Positions 1 through 7,080 of a stretch of 22,085 bases of DNA are shown here, piece by piece. The DNA is from JBHAEC01 sp041855385 (GTDB lineage: Bacteria > Bacillota > Negativicutes > Veillonellales > Veillonellaceae). Every line of letters starts with the position of its first letter. The first letter of the stretch is position 1. The stretch is from the NCBI GenBank assembly GCA_041855385.1, contig JBHAEC010000002.1, forward strand, positions 1 to 22,085. The letters run 5' to 3'. A model generated the notes under the pieces. The model was not told the DNA's origin. It did no database searches and saw nothing but the letters and a program-made list of their open reading frames with translations. Position numbers and translations under genes: made by a program.

Positions 1-1381
1 CATGTGTGCCTTTCTTCTTTGGCAATCGTTTTCCCGAAGTCAAGCTTTGAGGTTTTGGCAGCGACCGACTTTTCACGGATGTTTCGAACTGTCCCAAAGC
101 CGGTTGTTCTATATCTTCAAGTTCAAATCTATCTTCGTATTTTACATTCCCATTACCCCCACTATGGCTCGCTTTACCGTCGAAATTGACGATTTGCTTC
201 GCTTCCAGTTTAGCTAAGCGATCTAGCACCGCATCAACAGCCATACGTTCCGACCGCTCCAGCCGTGCTAAGCGATTTGAAATATCCGCGGATTCCGCAC
301 TTTGAGAACAAAGTGACAGAAGCCCCATTTCCACAATAATACGCGGATTTTCCACTTTTTTGCTCTGCATCTGTATTTGTTGCAATGTCCCCATCACATA
401 ATCAAGCATTTCCACCGGAAGTCGTTCACATTGCTCCTGAAAGGAACTCTTTACCGTTTCATAAACGCTCAGTTCTTCTGCCGTAGGCAAAACTTTTCCC
501 AGCAAAAGTGCCCGTACATGTTGTGCTAAAGAGTCAACAATTTGCCGCGCGTCACGGCCCTCTGACAAGGCTTCCTTTACTGCGATTAAGATATGTGCTC
601 CATCACCCTTGGTAATAGCTTCTAATAAATCAATAAGCCATTGCTTACTCACGAGTCCCGTCAATTCCTCTACCAAGGACACCGTAATGGTTGTTTCCGC
701 CATGCCGGAACACTGATCCAGCAAACTTAAGGCATCACGCAATCCACCATCCGCCTGAATGGCAATCAACCTGGCCGCCGGCGGTTCGATATTAATCTTG
801 CTTTCTTCTGCTATATAGAGTAAATGTCGGGCAATATCCTCAGCCGTAATTCGCTTAAAAGAATACCGCTGACAACGAGATAAAATAGTTACGGGAAGTT
901 TTTCTGCCTCTGTCGTAGCAAAGATAAACATCACATGCTCCGGTGGCTCCTCCACTGTCTTTAGAAGTGCATTCCATGCCTCTGTCGTAAGCATATGCGC
1001 CTCATCTATAATAAAAATTTTCTTTCTTCCCTCCACAGGAAGATATTTTACGCTTTCCCGTAATGCACGAATTTCATCAATACCGCGATTAGATGCGGCA
1101 TCTATTTCCAGCACATCCATAGATTGTCCGCCCAATATCTGTCGGCACGCAGTACAGCTATTACAAGGGGTATCCGTCGGTCCGTGCTCGCAATTTATAG
1201 CACGGGCAAAAATTTTTGCCATGCTCGTCTTTCCCGTACCTCTGGGGCCGGAGAATAAATAGGCATGGGCAACGCGGTTTTCCCGTATAGCCCGCATCAG
1301 CGTTTCGCTAACTTGTTTTTGCCCTACCACATCGGTAAATGTTTTTGGACGCCATTTTCGATATAGCGCAATATAGTTCAT
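1..1381 (-). CDS. dnaX: DNA polymerase III subunit gamma/tau, N-terminal part (3' end outside window)
   Basis: This is the clamp-loader ATPase subunit of the replicative polymerase. It starts at ATG 1381 behind a strong AAAGGAGGG site, and 460 codons stay open to the left edge, where the gene is cut. Visible: the Walker A motif GPRGTGKT (about residues 45-52), four zinc-module cysteines C64, C73, C76 and C79, Walker B DEAH (126-129), and the SRC arginine-finger motif near residue 169. Residues from about 370 onward become charged and less conserved, as in the linker ahead of the tau-specific domain, which is not in view. No gamma/tau frameshift site can be judged here. The SRP RNA gene lies immediately upstream on the same strand, an arrangement also seen near dnaX in Bacillus. 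No separate dnaX promoter is visible between the SRP terminator and the start codon. Confidence 0.97.
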   Translation of the reverse strand, partial: MNYIALYRKWRPKTFTDVVGQKQVSETLMRAIRENRVAHAYLFSGPRGTGKTSMAKIFARAINCEHGPTDTPCNSCTACRQILGGQSMDVLEIDAASNRGIDEIRALRESVKYLPVEGRKKIFIIDEAHMLTTEAWNALLKTVEEPPEHVMFIFATTEAEKLPVTILSRCQRYSFKRITAEDIARHLLYIAEESKINIEPPAARLIAIQADGGLRDALSLLDQCSGMAETTITVSLVEELTGLVSKQWLIDLLEAITKGDGAHILIAVKEALSEGRDARQIVDSLAQHVRALLLGKVLPTAEELSVYETVKSSFQEQCERLPVEMLDYVMGTLQQIQMQSKKVENPRIIVEMGLLSLCSQSAESADISNRLARLERSERMAVDAVLDRLAKLEAKQIVNFDGKASHSGGNGNVKYEDRFELEDIEQPALGQFETSVKSRSLPKPQSLTSGKRLPKKKGTH

Positions 1382-1413
1382 CCTGCCCTCCTTTCCGGAT
1401 ATACCTATGAAAT

Positions 1414-1435
1414 AAAAAAGGCAGCCTCTGCTGCC
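1414..1435 (-). terminator. Intrinsic terminator of the SRP RNA gene, within the dnaX leader
   Basis: Read on the minus strand, GGCAGC-AGAG-GCTGCC forms a 6-bp GC-rich hairpin followed directly by six T residues. It marks the 3' end of the SRP RNA and lies about 33 bases before the dnaX start codon, so dnaX probably depends on readthrough or on a promoter not recognised here. Confidence 0.85.
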
Positions 1436-1600
1436 ACGCTACCCTATAGTACTCGTTTATGACAGCCCCCGAGGTTTCCTTGTGGCACATAAAAGATACC
1501 GCTTAGTGCTGCTTTCTCTCGAACCTGACACGATTCACAGGCTTCTATTGCACAAGCCCCCAAGGGCTGCCATAAACCAATACTATCCCTTACGGCTAGC
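1436..1600 (-). ncRNA. ffs: Signal recognition particle RNA (small, apparently without Alu domain)
   Basis: This is the RNA scaffold of the signal recognition particle, which binds Ffh to target membrane proteins. The minus strand carries the conserved domain IV core, GTGTCAGG...AAGCAGCACTAAGCGG, around 1500-1530. The apical loop is GAGA (1517-1520) rather than the usual GGAA. It is closed by C-G, and the next pair is changed from C-G to U-A on both sides, which supports a real folded RNA. The two ends pair in a long helix: ATAGTA...TTTATGGCAGCCC near 1563-1586 pairs with GGGCTGTCATAAA...TACTAT near 1444-1470. About 165 nt is between the 4.5S type (about 114 nt) and the Bacillus scRNA (about 270 nt), and no Alu-type 5' hairpins are evident. 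The 5' end is inferred from the promoter. Confidence 0.88.
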
Positions 1601-1606
1601 TAATTT

Positions 1607-1636
1607 ATTATACAATACAGCCTGCCCATAAGTCAA
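1607..1636 (-). promoter_or_regulatory. Promoter of the SRP RNA gene
   Basis: On the minus strand TTGACT (1631-1636) is followed after 18 bases by a perfect TATAAT (1607-1612), predicting a start near 1600. The -35 overlaps the T-tract of the upstream gene's terminator. Confidence 0.8.
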
Positions 1637-1674
1637 AAAAAAGCAGTATCAGACACTTGTCCTCAACTGCTTTT
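1635..1674 (-). terminator. Intrinsic terminator after the 65-residue protein gene
   Basis: On the minus strand AAAAGCAGT and ACTGCTTTT pair around an inner GGAC-AAGT-GTCT hairpin, followed by a run of T. It begins just after the stop codon of the small gene and ends in the -35 of the SRP RNA promoter. Confidence 0.8.
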
Positions 1675-1679
1675 ATGGA

Positions 1680-1877
1680 TTATTTATTCTTTCCGTGTCC
1701 GCATTTAGCTCCTTCCGGTGCTTCCATTACGCGTTTGAACATAGCGTGAATTTCCTCACTGCTCTGCCCTTGTTTACGTGCCCATTCCGCATGTGCCAAT
1801 GCACTTTCATAGCGAGCTCGTTCCTCCGGGCTCATTGCCTCTAATTGTTCTGCCGTTTTACCATGTTTACATGCCAT
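1680..1877 (-). CDS. Small hypothetical protein with CxHG motifs at both ends (65 aa)
   Basis: I do not recognise this family. It starts at ATG 1877 behind AAGAAGGAGA and ends just before a clear terminator, so it is very likely a real monocistronic gene. The N-terminus holds C3-K-H5-G-K and the C-terminus C59-G-H61-G-K, two near-identical CxHGK motifs. The middle is rich in Ala, Glu, Arg and Met and looks like two amphipathic helices (residues 8-35 and 38-52). Two Cys and two His at the ends could meet to bind one metal ion, but that is inference. There is no signal peptide or membrane segment. The gene stands alone between the asparaginase-crotonase operon and the SRP RNA gene. Confidence 0.8.
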   Translation of the reverse strand: MACKHGKTAEQLEAMSPEERARYESALAHAEWARKQGQSSEEIHAMFKRVMEAPEGAKCGHGKNK

Positions 1878-1943
1878 AATTGTGTCTCCTTCTTCATATA
1901 CTTAATATAGTGTTTTTCACAAAGCTCACCCGGCTTTTTAATA

Positions 1944-1972
1944 ATTATAACATACTTACCGACAGATTAAAA
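1944..1972 (-). promoter_or_regulatory. Possible promoter of the 65-residue protein gene
   Basis: A perfect TATAAT (1944-1949, minus strand) has only a poor -35 (TTTAAT, 16-base spacer). A TGTCGGT string in the spacer matches a half-site of the palindrome at 3910-3923. Confidence 0.4.
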
Positions 1973-2006
1973 TAGTGCAGAAAGAAAAATATCGATTTTT
2001 TTGAAT

Positions 2007-2795
2007 TTACTTTCCCTTAAATACGGTCTTTCTCTTTTCCACAAAGGCATTTACACCCTCTCTAAAATCTCCGCTTCTTGTTGATTTATCCTGTAAGTCC
2101 TTCTCCGTTAAAAGAAAATATTCAAAATCTGTAAATGCTGTTTCAAAGAGCAATTGTTTCATATTTGCATAGGCGGATGTCGGCCCGTCAGCAAGCGTTC
2201 TTGCCCATTGAAAGGCTTCTTCTGTCAGCAATTCATCCGGCACCACCTTATATACAAATCCCATCAACTTCCCTTCGTCGGCACTAACCGCCCGCCCCGT
2301 CATAATCAAATCCGTCGCCCTTGCCACTCCAATAGACTTTGCCAGCAGATATACCGATCCCGTATCGGGAACCAGGCCGATATTTACAAAAGCCTGGATA
2401 AATCGACATGTTTCTGCGGCAATGCAGAAATCACTCAATAGGGCCAAACTGAATCCCGCCCCTGCTGCCGCTCCTTGCGTAGCGCATACAATGGGCTTAG
2501 GAAGTTTTTTCATAAGTATGGCAAGCTCTGCCAATTTTGAAAGCAAAGGCTTTAAATCCATTTCGCCGGAAGACAGTTCACTGTGAAAAAAGCTCACATC
2601 TCCACCGCCGCAAAATGCGCGCCCCTCTCCCAAAAGAAGTACTGCACGAACCTTTTCGTCTTCCTTCGCCTTACCGAAAGCCTGCACTAGCTCCTCCGCC
2701 ATTTCAAAATCAATGGCATTAAATTTCTCCGCTCTACATAAGGTAATTTTCGCCACACTCTTCTCTACTTCGTAAGAAATTCTGGTTCGATCCAT
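2007..2795 (-). CDS. Enoyl-CoA hydratase/isomerase (crotonase) family protein
   Basis: This 262-residue protein is a single crotonase fold acting on an acyl-CoA in the cytoplasm. The oxyanion-hole segments are visible as FCGGGD (61-66) and GAAAGAG (108-114). The usual first catalytic Glu of hydratases is absent. The second position is an Asp in GLVPDTG (D144), the pattern of PaaG-like isomerases, so isomerisation or another crotonase reaction is more likely than simple hydration. The C-terminus FREGVNAFVEKR...FKGK is typical. It starts at ATG 2795 behind AAGGAGG, 15 bases after the asparaginase gene, so the two form an operon. No fatty-acid or phenylacetate pathway gene is nearby, so the substrate is unknown. 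No strong terminator follows. Confidence 0.9.
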   Translation of the reverse strand: MDRTRISYEVEKSVAKITLCRAEKFNAIDFEMAEELVQAFGKAKEDEKVRAVLLLGEGRAFCGGGDVSFFHSELSSGEMDLKPLLSKLAELAILMKKLPKPIVCATQGAAAGAGFSLALLSDFCIAAETCRFIQAFVNIGLVPDTGSVYLLAKSIGVARATDLIMTGRAVSADEGKLMGFVYKVVPDELLTEEAFQWARTLADGPTSAYANMKQLLFETAFTDFEYFLLTEKDLQDKSTRSGDFREGVNAFVEKRKTVFKGK

Positions 2796-2810
2796 GAGCT
2801 CCTCCTTTTA

Positions 2811-3812
2811 CTAATACTTATAAAACAGTGCTTGTAACTCTTCTTTGCTCCTCTTGGTCTGTAAAGCCAAAGCCAGCAAAATTCGCGCTTTTATCGGGGA
2901 ATGTCCATAAGCGGCGAGAAATCCGCTACTTCTATCTGAGGTAAGAGGCGTTACCATACCTCCGGCAACTCTCGAAGCACGCACTACTACAACACCCTCT
3001 TGAACCAATATCTCCAATTCCGTTCTTACAGACTCCGGCAATGTTCCATGGCCGAGCCCTGCCACAATAAGCCCTTTTGTGTCCGCCCCCACCATAGATC
3101 GAAGCATCTCCGGCCTTACCTCCGGATAAAGATAAACAATTTCTACACGAGGTAGCTCCTCCTGGCTACAAAAGAACTCCGAATGCACCGTGTGAGGCCT
3201 TAAAGGGGCCTGCCAATAAAAAACTTCATCATCTTGCACAAGGCCTAAATGACCAAAATCCAAAGATCCGAATGTATGTACATGCGTAGTATCCAGTTTC
3301 TGCACCATTCGCGCGCTATCAATATATCCGTTCAGCACAACGAGTACTCCCTTTCCCACACTTTCTGCAGCTCGCACAGTTTGAAGGGCATGTAATAGAT
3401 TTAGCGGTCCATCTGCACTGATTGCTGTAGACGGGCGCATCGCCCCGGTCACGACTATAGGCTTAGAACTGCGAACGGTTAAATGAAGAAAAAATGCCGT
3501 TTCTTCCAGTGAATCCGTTCCATGAGTGATAACAATTCCCGCGATATCCTTTCTCTCCAATATCTCTTCTACTCTCTTCAACAAACCTTGCCATTGATCC
3601 AGCCGGATATCCGAACTTTCTATATTGCAAAATTGCTCATACATAAAAGGACCATACCGCTCCGCACCGGGAACTGATGATAACAACTCCTCCACCCCGA
3701 GTCCGCCTGAAGTATATCCCGTCAAATCTGTCCTTGAGTCGGCCGTTCCCGCAATAGTGCCTCCCATACCTATAATAAAAACAGTTCCTCTATCTTCGTA
3801 TTTAGCGTTCAT
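2811..3812 (-). CDS. L-asparaginase (cytoplasmic, type I/II fold)
   Basis: Hydrolyses L-asparagine to aspartate and ammonia. The catalytic set is complete: nucleophile T19 in GGTIAG, Y33, HGTD with T99-D100, VVTGAMRP (121-127), ISADGPLN (131-138), and K172 where the family has its catalytic lysine. I chose ATG 3812 (333 aa) because GGAGG sits 5 bases before it. The frame also allows ATG 3824, four codons upstream, but that start has no ribosome-binding site and itself overlaps the GGAGG. No signal peptide is present, so the enzyme should be cytoplasmic. It is the first gene of an operon with the crotonase gene 15 bases downstream, and its promoter shares an operator-like palindrome with the divergent amidase gene. 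Confidence 0.93.
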   Translation of the reverse strand: MNAKYEDRGTVFIIGMGGTIAGTADSRTDLTGYTSGGLGVEELLSSVPGAERYGPFMYEQFCNIESSDIRLDQWQGLLKRVEEILERKDIAGIVITHGTDSLEETAFFLHLTVRSSKPIVVTGAMRPSTAISADGPLNLLHALQTVRAAESVGKGVLVVLNGYIDSARMVQKLDTTHVHTFGSLDFGHLGLVQDDEVFYWQAPLRPHTVHSEFFCSQEELPRVEIVYLYPEVRPEMLRSMVGADTKGLIVAGLGHGTLPESVRTELEILVQEGVVVVRASRVAGGMVTPLTSDRSSGFLAAYGHSPIKARILLALALQTKRSKEELQALFYKY

Positions 3813-3889
3813 ATACGCCTCCATATAAATTTCTTCATTTACTCACCTTTAGCGCTACCAATATATCCTATTACTTTCTGTACATCTAA

Positions 3890-3918
3890 ATTATACTCAA
3901 TCCCTCTTTGTCGGTCTA
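3890..3918 (-). promoter_or_regulatory. Promoter of the asparaginase-crotonase operon
   Basis: On the minus strand TAGACC (3913-3918) precedes a perfect TATAAT (3890-3895) by 17 bases. The -35 matches 4 of 6 and lies inside the palindrome at 3910-3923. Confidence 0.55.
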
Positions 3919-3935
3919 CCGACTAAAAATATAAC
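3908..3935 (+). promoter_or_regulatory. Promoter of the amidase gene
   Basis: TTGTCG (3908-3913), a 16-base spacer, then TATAAC (3930-3935). The -35 and spacer overlap the palindrome at 3910-3923, back to back with the divergent asparaginase promoter. Confidence 0.5.
3910..3923. promoter_or_regulatory. Operator-like palindrome between divergent genes
   Basis: GTCGGT-CT-ACCGAC is a perfect 6-bp inverted repeat with a 2-base centre. It overlaps the predicted -35 elements of both divergent promoters, so one bound regulator could control both transcripts. No regulator gene is adjacent. Confidence 0.5.
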
Positions 3936-3985
3936 TATATAGAATCAGTCTTTGCACTTTCTTTACGATGAAAGGAGTGCGTTTT

Positions 3986-4495
3986 ATGTTTTTAGAAGAA
4001 CAAAATATCTATGAGTCGGCCTTAGCTGCAAGAGGCCTGATTGATCGACTTTATTTGCACTGGTCGGCCGGTCGTTACGATCAAATCTTCCCCGACTATC
4101 ATCTAAGCATTGACGGCTTGGGGCGTATTTTCCAAAGTGCCGCACTTACCGCCTATTTGCCCCACACATGGCAGAGAAATTCCAGATCCGTTTCGCTTTG
4201 CCTATGCTGTGCCTTCGGAGCAACTCCTTCTGCTTTCGGGGCCTATGCTCCTACTCCTTTACAAATAGAGGTCTTGTGTAAAGCCTCCGCTATTTTGCTT
4301 AAAGGGCTGGCACTCCCCCTCTCCTTTGAAACCGTTCGCACCCATGCAGAACAGGCCGATGAAGATAACTACGGCCCGGCTACCAGCTGTGAGCGTTGGG
4401 ATTTATGGATGCTGTCCGACCGAGAGCCTCCCGGAAGTGGCGGAGATATATTACGCCGAAAGATTTCCTATTATCTAAAGCTTGAAGACATTTAG
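3986..4495 (+). CDS. N-acetylmuramoyl-L-alanine amidase-like (PGRP/amidase_2) protein, phage-type
   Basis: Probably a zinc amidase that cuts the bond between muramic acid and L-alanine in peptidoglycan. The pattern LHWSAGRYDQ...DYHLSIDG, then HTWQRN...CCAFGA, then RTHAEQAD and CERWDLW resembles amidase_2 endolysins found in prophages. Counting from M1, likely zinc ligands are H25 and H120 plus D139 or C135. I chose ATG 3986 (169 aa) because AAAGGAG lies 8 bases before it. An in-frame ATG at 3968 has no site and overlaps the AAAGGAG. There is no signal peptide, and no holin or other phage gene nearby, so it is either a domesticated phage gene needing another exit route or an intracellular enzyme. 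The exact substrate is not certain. Confidence 0.75.
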   Translation: MFLEEQNIYESALAARGLIDRLYLHWSAGRYDQIFPDYHLSIDGLGRIFQSAALTAYLPHTWQRNSRSVSLCLCCAFGATPSAFGAYAPTPLQIEVLCKASAILLKGLALPLSFETVRTHAEQADEDNYGPATSCERWDLWMLSDREPPGSGGDILRRKISYYLKLEDI

Positions 4496-4551
4496 CACGA
4501 TTTAATCTATCTACCTCTCCCGTCCTTATAAAATCTTTTTCCATTTTCCTC

Positions 4552-4580
4552 TCGACTAAAGCGGATAAAAATAGTATAAT
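4552..4580 (+). promoter_or_regulatory. Promoter of nrdAB
   Basis: TCGACT (4552-4557), a 17-base spacer and a perfect TATAAT (4575-4580) predict a start near 4587 and a 5' leader of about 130 nt. The rest of the 224-base gap (4496-4719) holds the NrdR-box-like site and the palindrome listed next. Confidence 0.6.
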
Positions 4581-4612
4581 TTGGTGAATGATGTATATAT
4601 CTGTATCAATAC

Positions 4613-4628
4613 ATACAATATATTGATT
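4613..4628. promoter_or_regulatory. Candidate NrdR box
   Basis: The 16-mer contains the palindromic core CAATATATTG (4616-4625), and by eye it matches 13 of 16 positions of the recalled NrdR consensus acaCwAtATaTwGtgT. It sits upstream of a ribonucleotide reductase operon, where NrdR boxes are expected. They usually occur in pairs, and I found no good second box one helical phase away. Confidence 0.5.
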
Positions 4629-4647
4629 TAAATTGCTAGCAATTTAA
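4628..4647. repeat. Perfect 20-bp palindrome upstream of nrdA
   Basis: TTAAATTGCTAGCAATTTAA is its own reverse complement. It lies 72 bases before the nrdA start and is followed by an AT-rich stretch with six T. It could be a DNA operator or, in RNA, a weak AU-rich hairpin acting as an attenuator. Confidence 0.55.
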
Positions 4648-4719
4648 TATTTTTTATCTATAAGGTATGTAAACGAATACAGACTGTCACTTTCGTAATT
4701 TAAAATTTGGAGATGAATT

Positions 4720-7005
4720 ATGGCAATTATGATTAAAAAACGGGGTGGGCACTTCGAGCCTCTATCCGTTGAAAAAACCAAAAAAATGATCGCCTTCGCC
4801 TGTTTGGGACTTGAGGAGTCTTGTGATCCCATGGAGCTTGAGCTCGACTGCAAACTACAATTCGTAGATGGCATGAGCACAAAAGAAATTCAAAAAATTC
4901 TTACACAAACCGCAATTGAGAAGGTTATCCAGAAAACCGATGACGGATATGGCAACCAAGTAAATCGAATGAACCAAGACTGGCAATTTGTAGCGGCACG
5001 CCTTTTCCTCTTTGATTTGTACAAAGAAGCCGCCATCACACGCAAATATAAAGCATTCGGATACGGAAATTTCCCCGCCCTTGTACACAAATTAGTAGAT
5101 CTGAAGCGCTATGCAGATTTCTTCGTCACCGAATATACGGAAGAAGAATTGCAGGAGCTAGGCGATTATATTAAGCCAAAACGGGATTATCTCTTCAATT
5201 ATGAAGGCATCAAACTGCTGGCGGATCGCTACCTGGTTAAAGGCTTTGACAAAGAAGTATATGAGCTTCCACAAGAGCGTTTTATGGCTATTGCCATGCA
5301 CCTGGCCTTGGTGGAAGGCAAGAATAAAGTTGCCTATGCCAAAAAGTTTTATGACCTCATGAGTGAACTTAAAATGACCACTGCAACCCCCACCTTAGCC
5401 AATGCGGGAACCCCTTTTCATCAGCTCAGCAGCTGTTTTATTTCCGGAGTGGAAGACAATCTTTGGTCCATTTATGACGTAAACGGAAAATTTTCCCGTG
5501 TATCCAAACACGGTGGCGCACTAGGTATCTATCTCGGCAAGGTGCGTGCCCTAAACAGCGATATTAGGGGCTACAAAAATTCCTCCGGTGGCGTAATTCC
5601 TTGGATTCGCTTATACAATGATACAGCTGTTGCCGTTGACCAACTGGGCAAGCGAAAAGGTGGGGCCACAGTAACACTTGATATTTGGCACAAGGACTTT
5701 TACGAATTTGTTGAGCTGCGCACCAATAACGGAGATGATCGCCGCAAAGCACACGATATTTTCCCTGCTGTTTCCGTTCCCGATATTTTTATGGAGCGTA
5801 TGTTAAATCGTGAAACATTCACCCTCTTTGATCCGCATGAAGTAAAGACTGTCATGGGCTATTCCTTGGAAGACTATTACGATTCCGATGACAACAAAGA
5901 GTTCTCTAAACGCTATATAGAATGCGAGAACTGTGAAGCTCTTAACGGACTTCAAGTAAATGCTTTAGACATGATGAAAAAAATTATGCGCAGTGCCGTA
6001 GAAACCGGAACTCCATTCCTTTTCTTCAGGGACACGGTAAACCGTGCGAATCCCAACAAGCATGCCGGTATGATTTATGCATCAAATCTCTGTCACGAAA
6101 TTGCACAAAATGTAGGCTTTACCGAACTGGAAGAAGAAATTATTACCGAAGACGGTCGTATTACAACGATTACCAATCCGGGGGATATGGTTACATGCAA
6201 TCTTAATTCTATTACATTAGGGCGCATAGAAGATGAAGAGCTGGAGCACAATGTAGCACTCCAAATCCGCATGCTCGACAATGTTATCTCCATTAACCAA
6301 TTCCCTACACCGGAAGCAAAATTAACTAGTGAAAAGTATCGCGCTATCGGCCTCGGTACAAGCGGTTACCATCATTATCTCGTGCGCCATAACATTGCCT
6401 GGGAAACAGATCTTCACATCGAAACGGCAGACAAGTTATTTGAGGATATCGCCTACTATGCCATCAAGGCCTCTATGGAACTGGCCAGAGAAAAGGGTTC
6501 TTATCCGGCATTTAAAGGCTCCGAATGGGAATCCGGAGAATACTTTGAACGACGCGGATACACCTCTCCTCGTTGGCAACAATTGAAAGAGGATGTAAAA
6601 AAATATGGCATGAGAAATGGCTATCTAATGGCGGTAGCACCTACAGGCAGCACCTCAAACATCGCCAATACCACGGCAGGAATTGACCCCATTTTCAAAA
6701 AATTCTTTATTGAAGAAAAGAAAGGCAGCTTTACACCCAAAACAGCTCCCGATTTGAGCAAAGAAAACTTCTGGCTCTATAAAGAAGCTCACACCATAGA
6801 TCAGCAGTGGAGTATCAAAGCCTGCGGCGTACGCCAGCGCCATATTGATCAGGCCCAATCCTTTAATATGTACATCACCCCACAAATGAAGGCAAAGGAG
6901 ATTTTAGATCTCTATATTGCCGCATACAAGCAAGGTGTAAAAACTATTTATTATGTGCGCAACCAATCTTTGGAAATGGACGAATGCACCAGCTGTTCAT
7001 CTTAA
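4720..7005 (+). CDS. nrdA: Ribonucleoside-diphosphate reductase, class Ia, alpha subunit
   Basis: Large subunit of the oxygen-dependent ribonucleotide reductase, which makes deoxyribonucleotides from NDPs in the cytoplasm. At 761 residues it has the same length as E. coli NrdA. An N-terminal ATP-cone-like region (about 4-95) gives activity control. Active-site residues are in place: C239 (SSCFISG) and C493 (VTCNLNS) as the redox pair, and N456, C458 and E460 in SNLCHEI. The radical-transfer tyrosines are Y744-Y745 (IYYVRNQ), and the C-terminal CTSC (C756, C759) re-reduces the active site. It starts at ATG 4720 behind TTGGAG. nrdB follows 75 bases downstream. The enzyme needs oxygen to form its radical, notable in a lineage of anaerobes. 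Confidence 0.97.
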   Translation: MAIMIKKRGGHFEPLSVEKTKKMIAFACLGLEESCDPMELELDCKLQFVDGMSTKEIQKILTQTAIEKVIQKTDDGYGNQVNRMNQDWQFVAARLFLFDLYKEAAITRKYKAFGYGNFPALVHKLVDLKRYADFFVTEYTEEELQELGDYIKPKRDYLFNYEGIKLLADRYLVKGFDKEVYELPQERFMAIAMHLALVEGKNKVAYAKKFYDLMSELKMTTATPTLANAGTPFHQLSSCFISGVEDNLWSIYDVNGKFSRVSKHGGALGIYLGKVRALNSDIRGYKNSSGGVIPWIRLYNDTAVAVDQLGKRKGGATVTLDIWHKDFYEFVELRTNNGDDRRKAHDIFPAVSVPDIFMERMLNRETFTLFDPHEVKTVMGYSLEDYYDSDDNKEFSKRYIECENCEALNGLQVNALDMMKKIMRSAVETGTPFLFFRDTVNRANPNKHAGMIYASNLCHEIAQNVGFTELEEEIITEDGRITTITNPGDMVTCNLNSITLGRIEDEELEHNVALQIRMLDNVISINQFPTPEAKLTSEKYRAIGLGTSGYHHYLVRHNIAWETDLHIETADKLFEDIAYYAIKASMELAREKGSYPAFKGSEWESGEYFERRGYTSPRWQQLKEDVKKYGMRNGYLMAVAPTGSTSNIANTTAGIDPIFKKFFIEEKKGSFTPKTAPDLSKENFWLYKEAHTIDQQWSIKACGVRQRHIDQAQSFNMYITPQMKAKEILDLYIAAYKQGVKTIYYVRNQSLEMDECTSCSS

Positions 7006-7080
7006 GTATTACGCATCTATTCCCTGCTTCTTTAAAGAATCGGGGGACTCGTTCCTATATATTATGAAAGGATCTTAATC

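Noticed and set aside
1308..1490. 60-codon minus-strand frame over the SRP RNA and dnaX start
   Set aside because: It overlaps the SRP RNA terminator and the dnaX start in another frame, with no supporting signals.
1984..2003. Terminator after the crotonase gene
   Set aside because: Only a weak AT-rich palindrome around ATCGAT with a T-run; no GC-rich stem.
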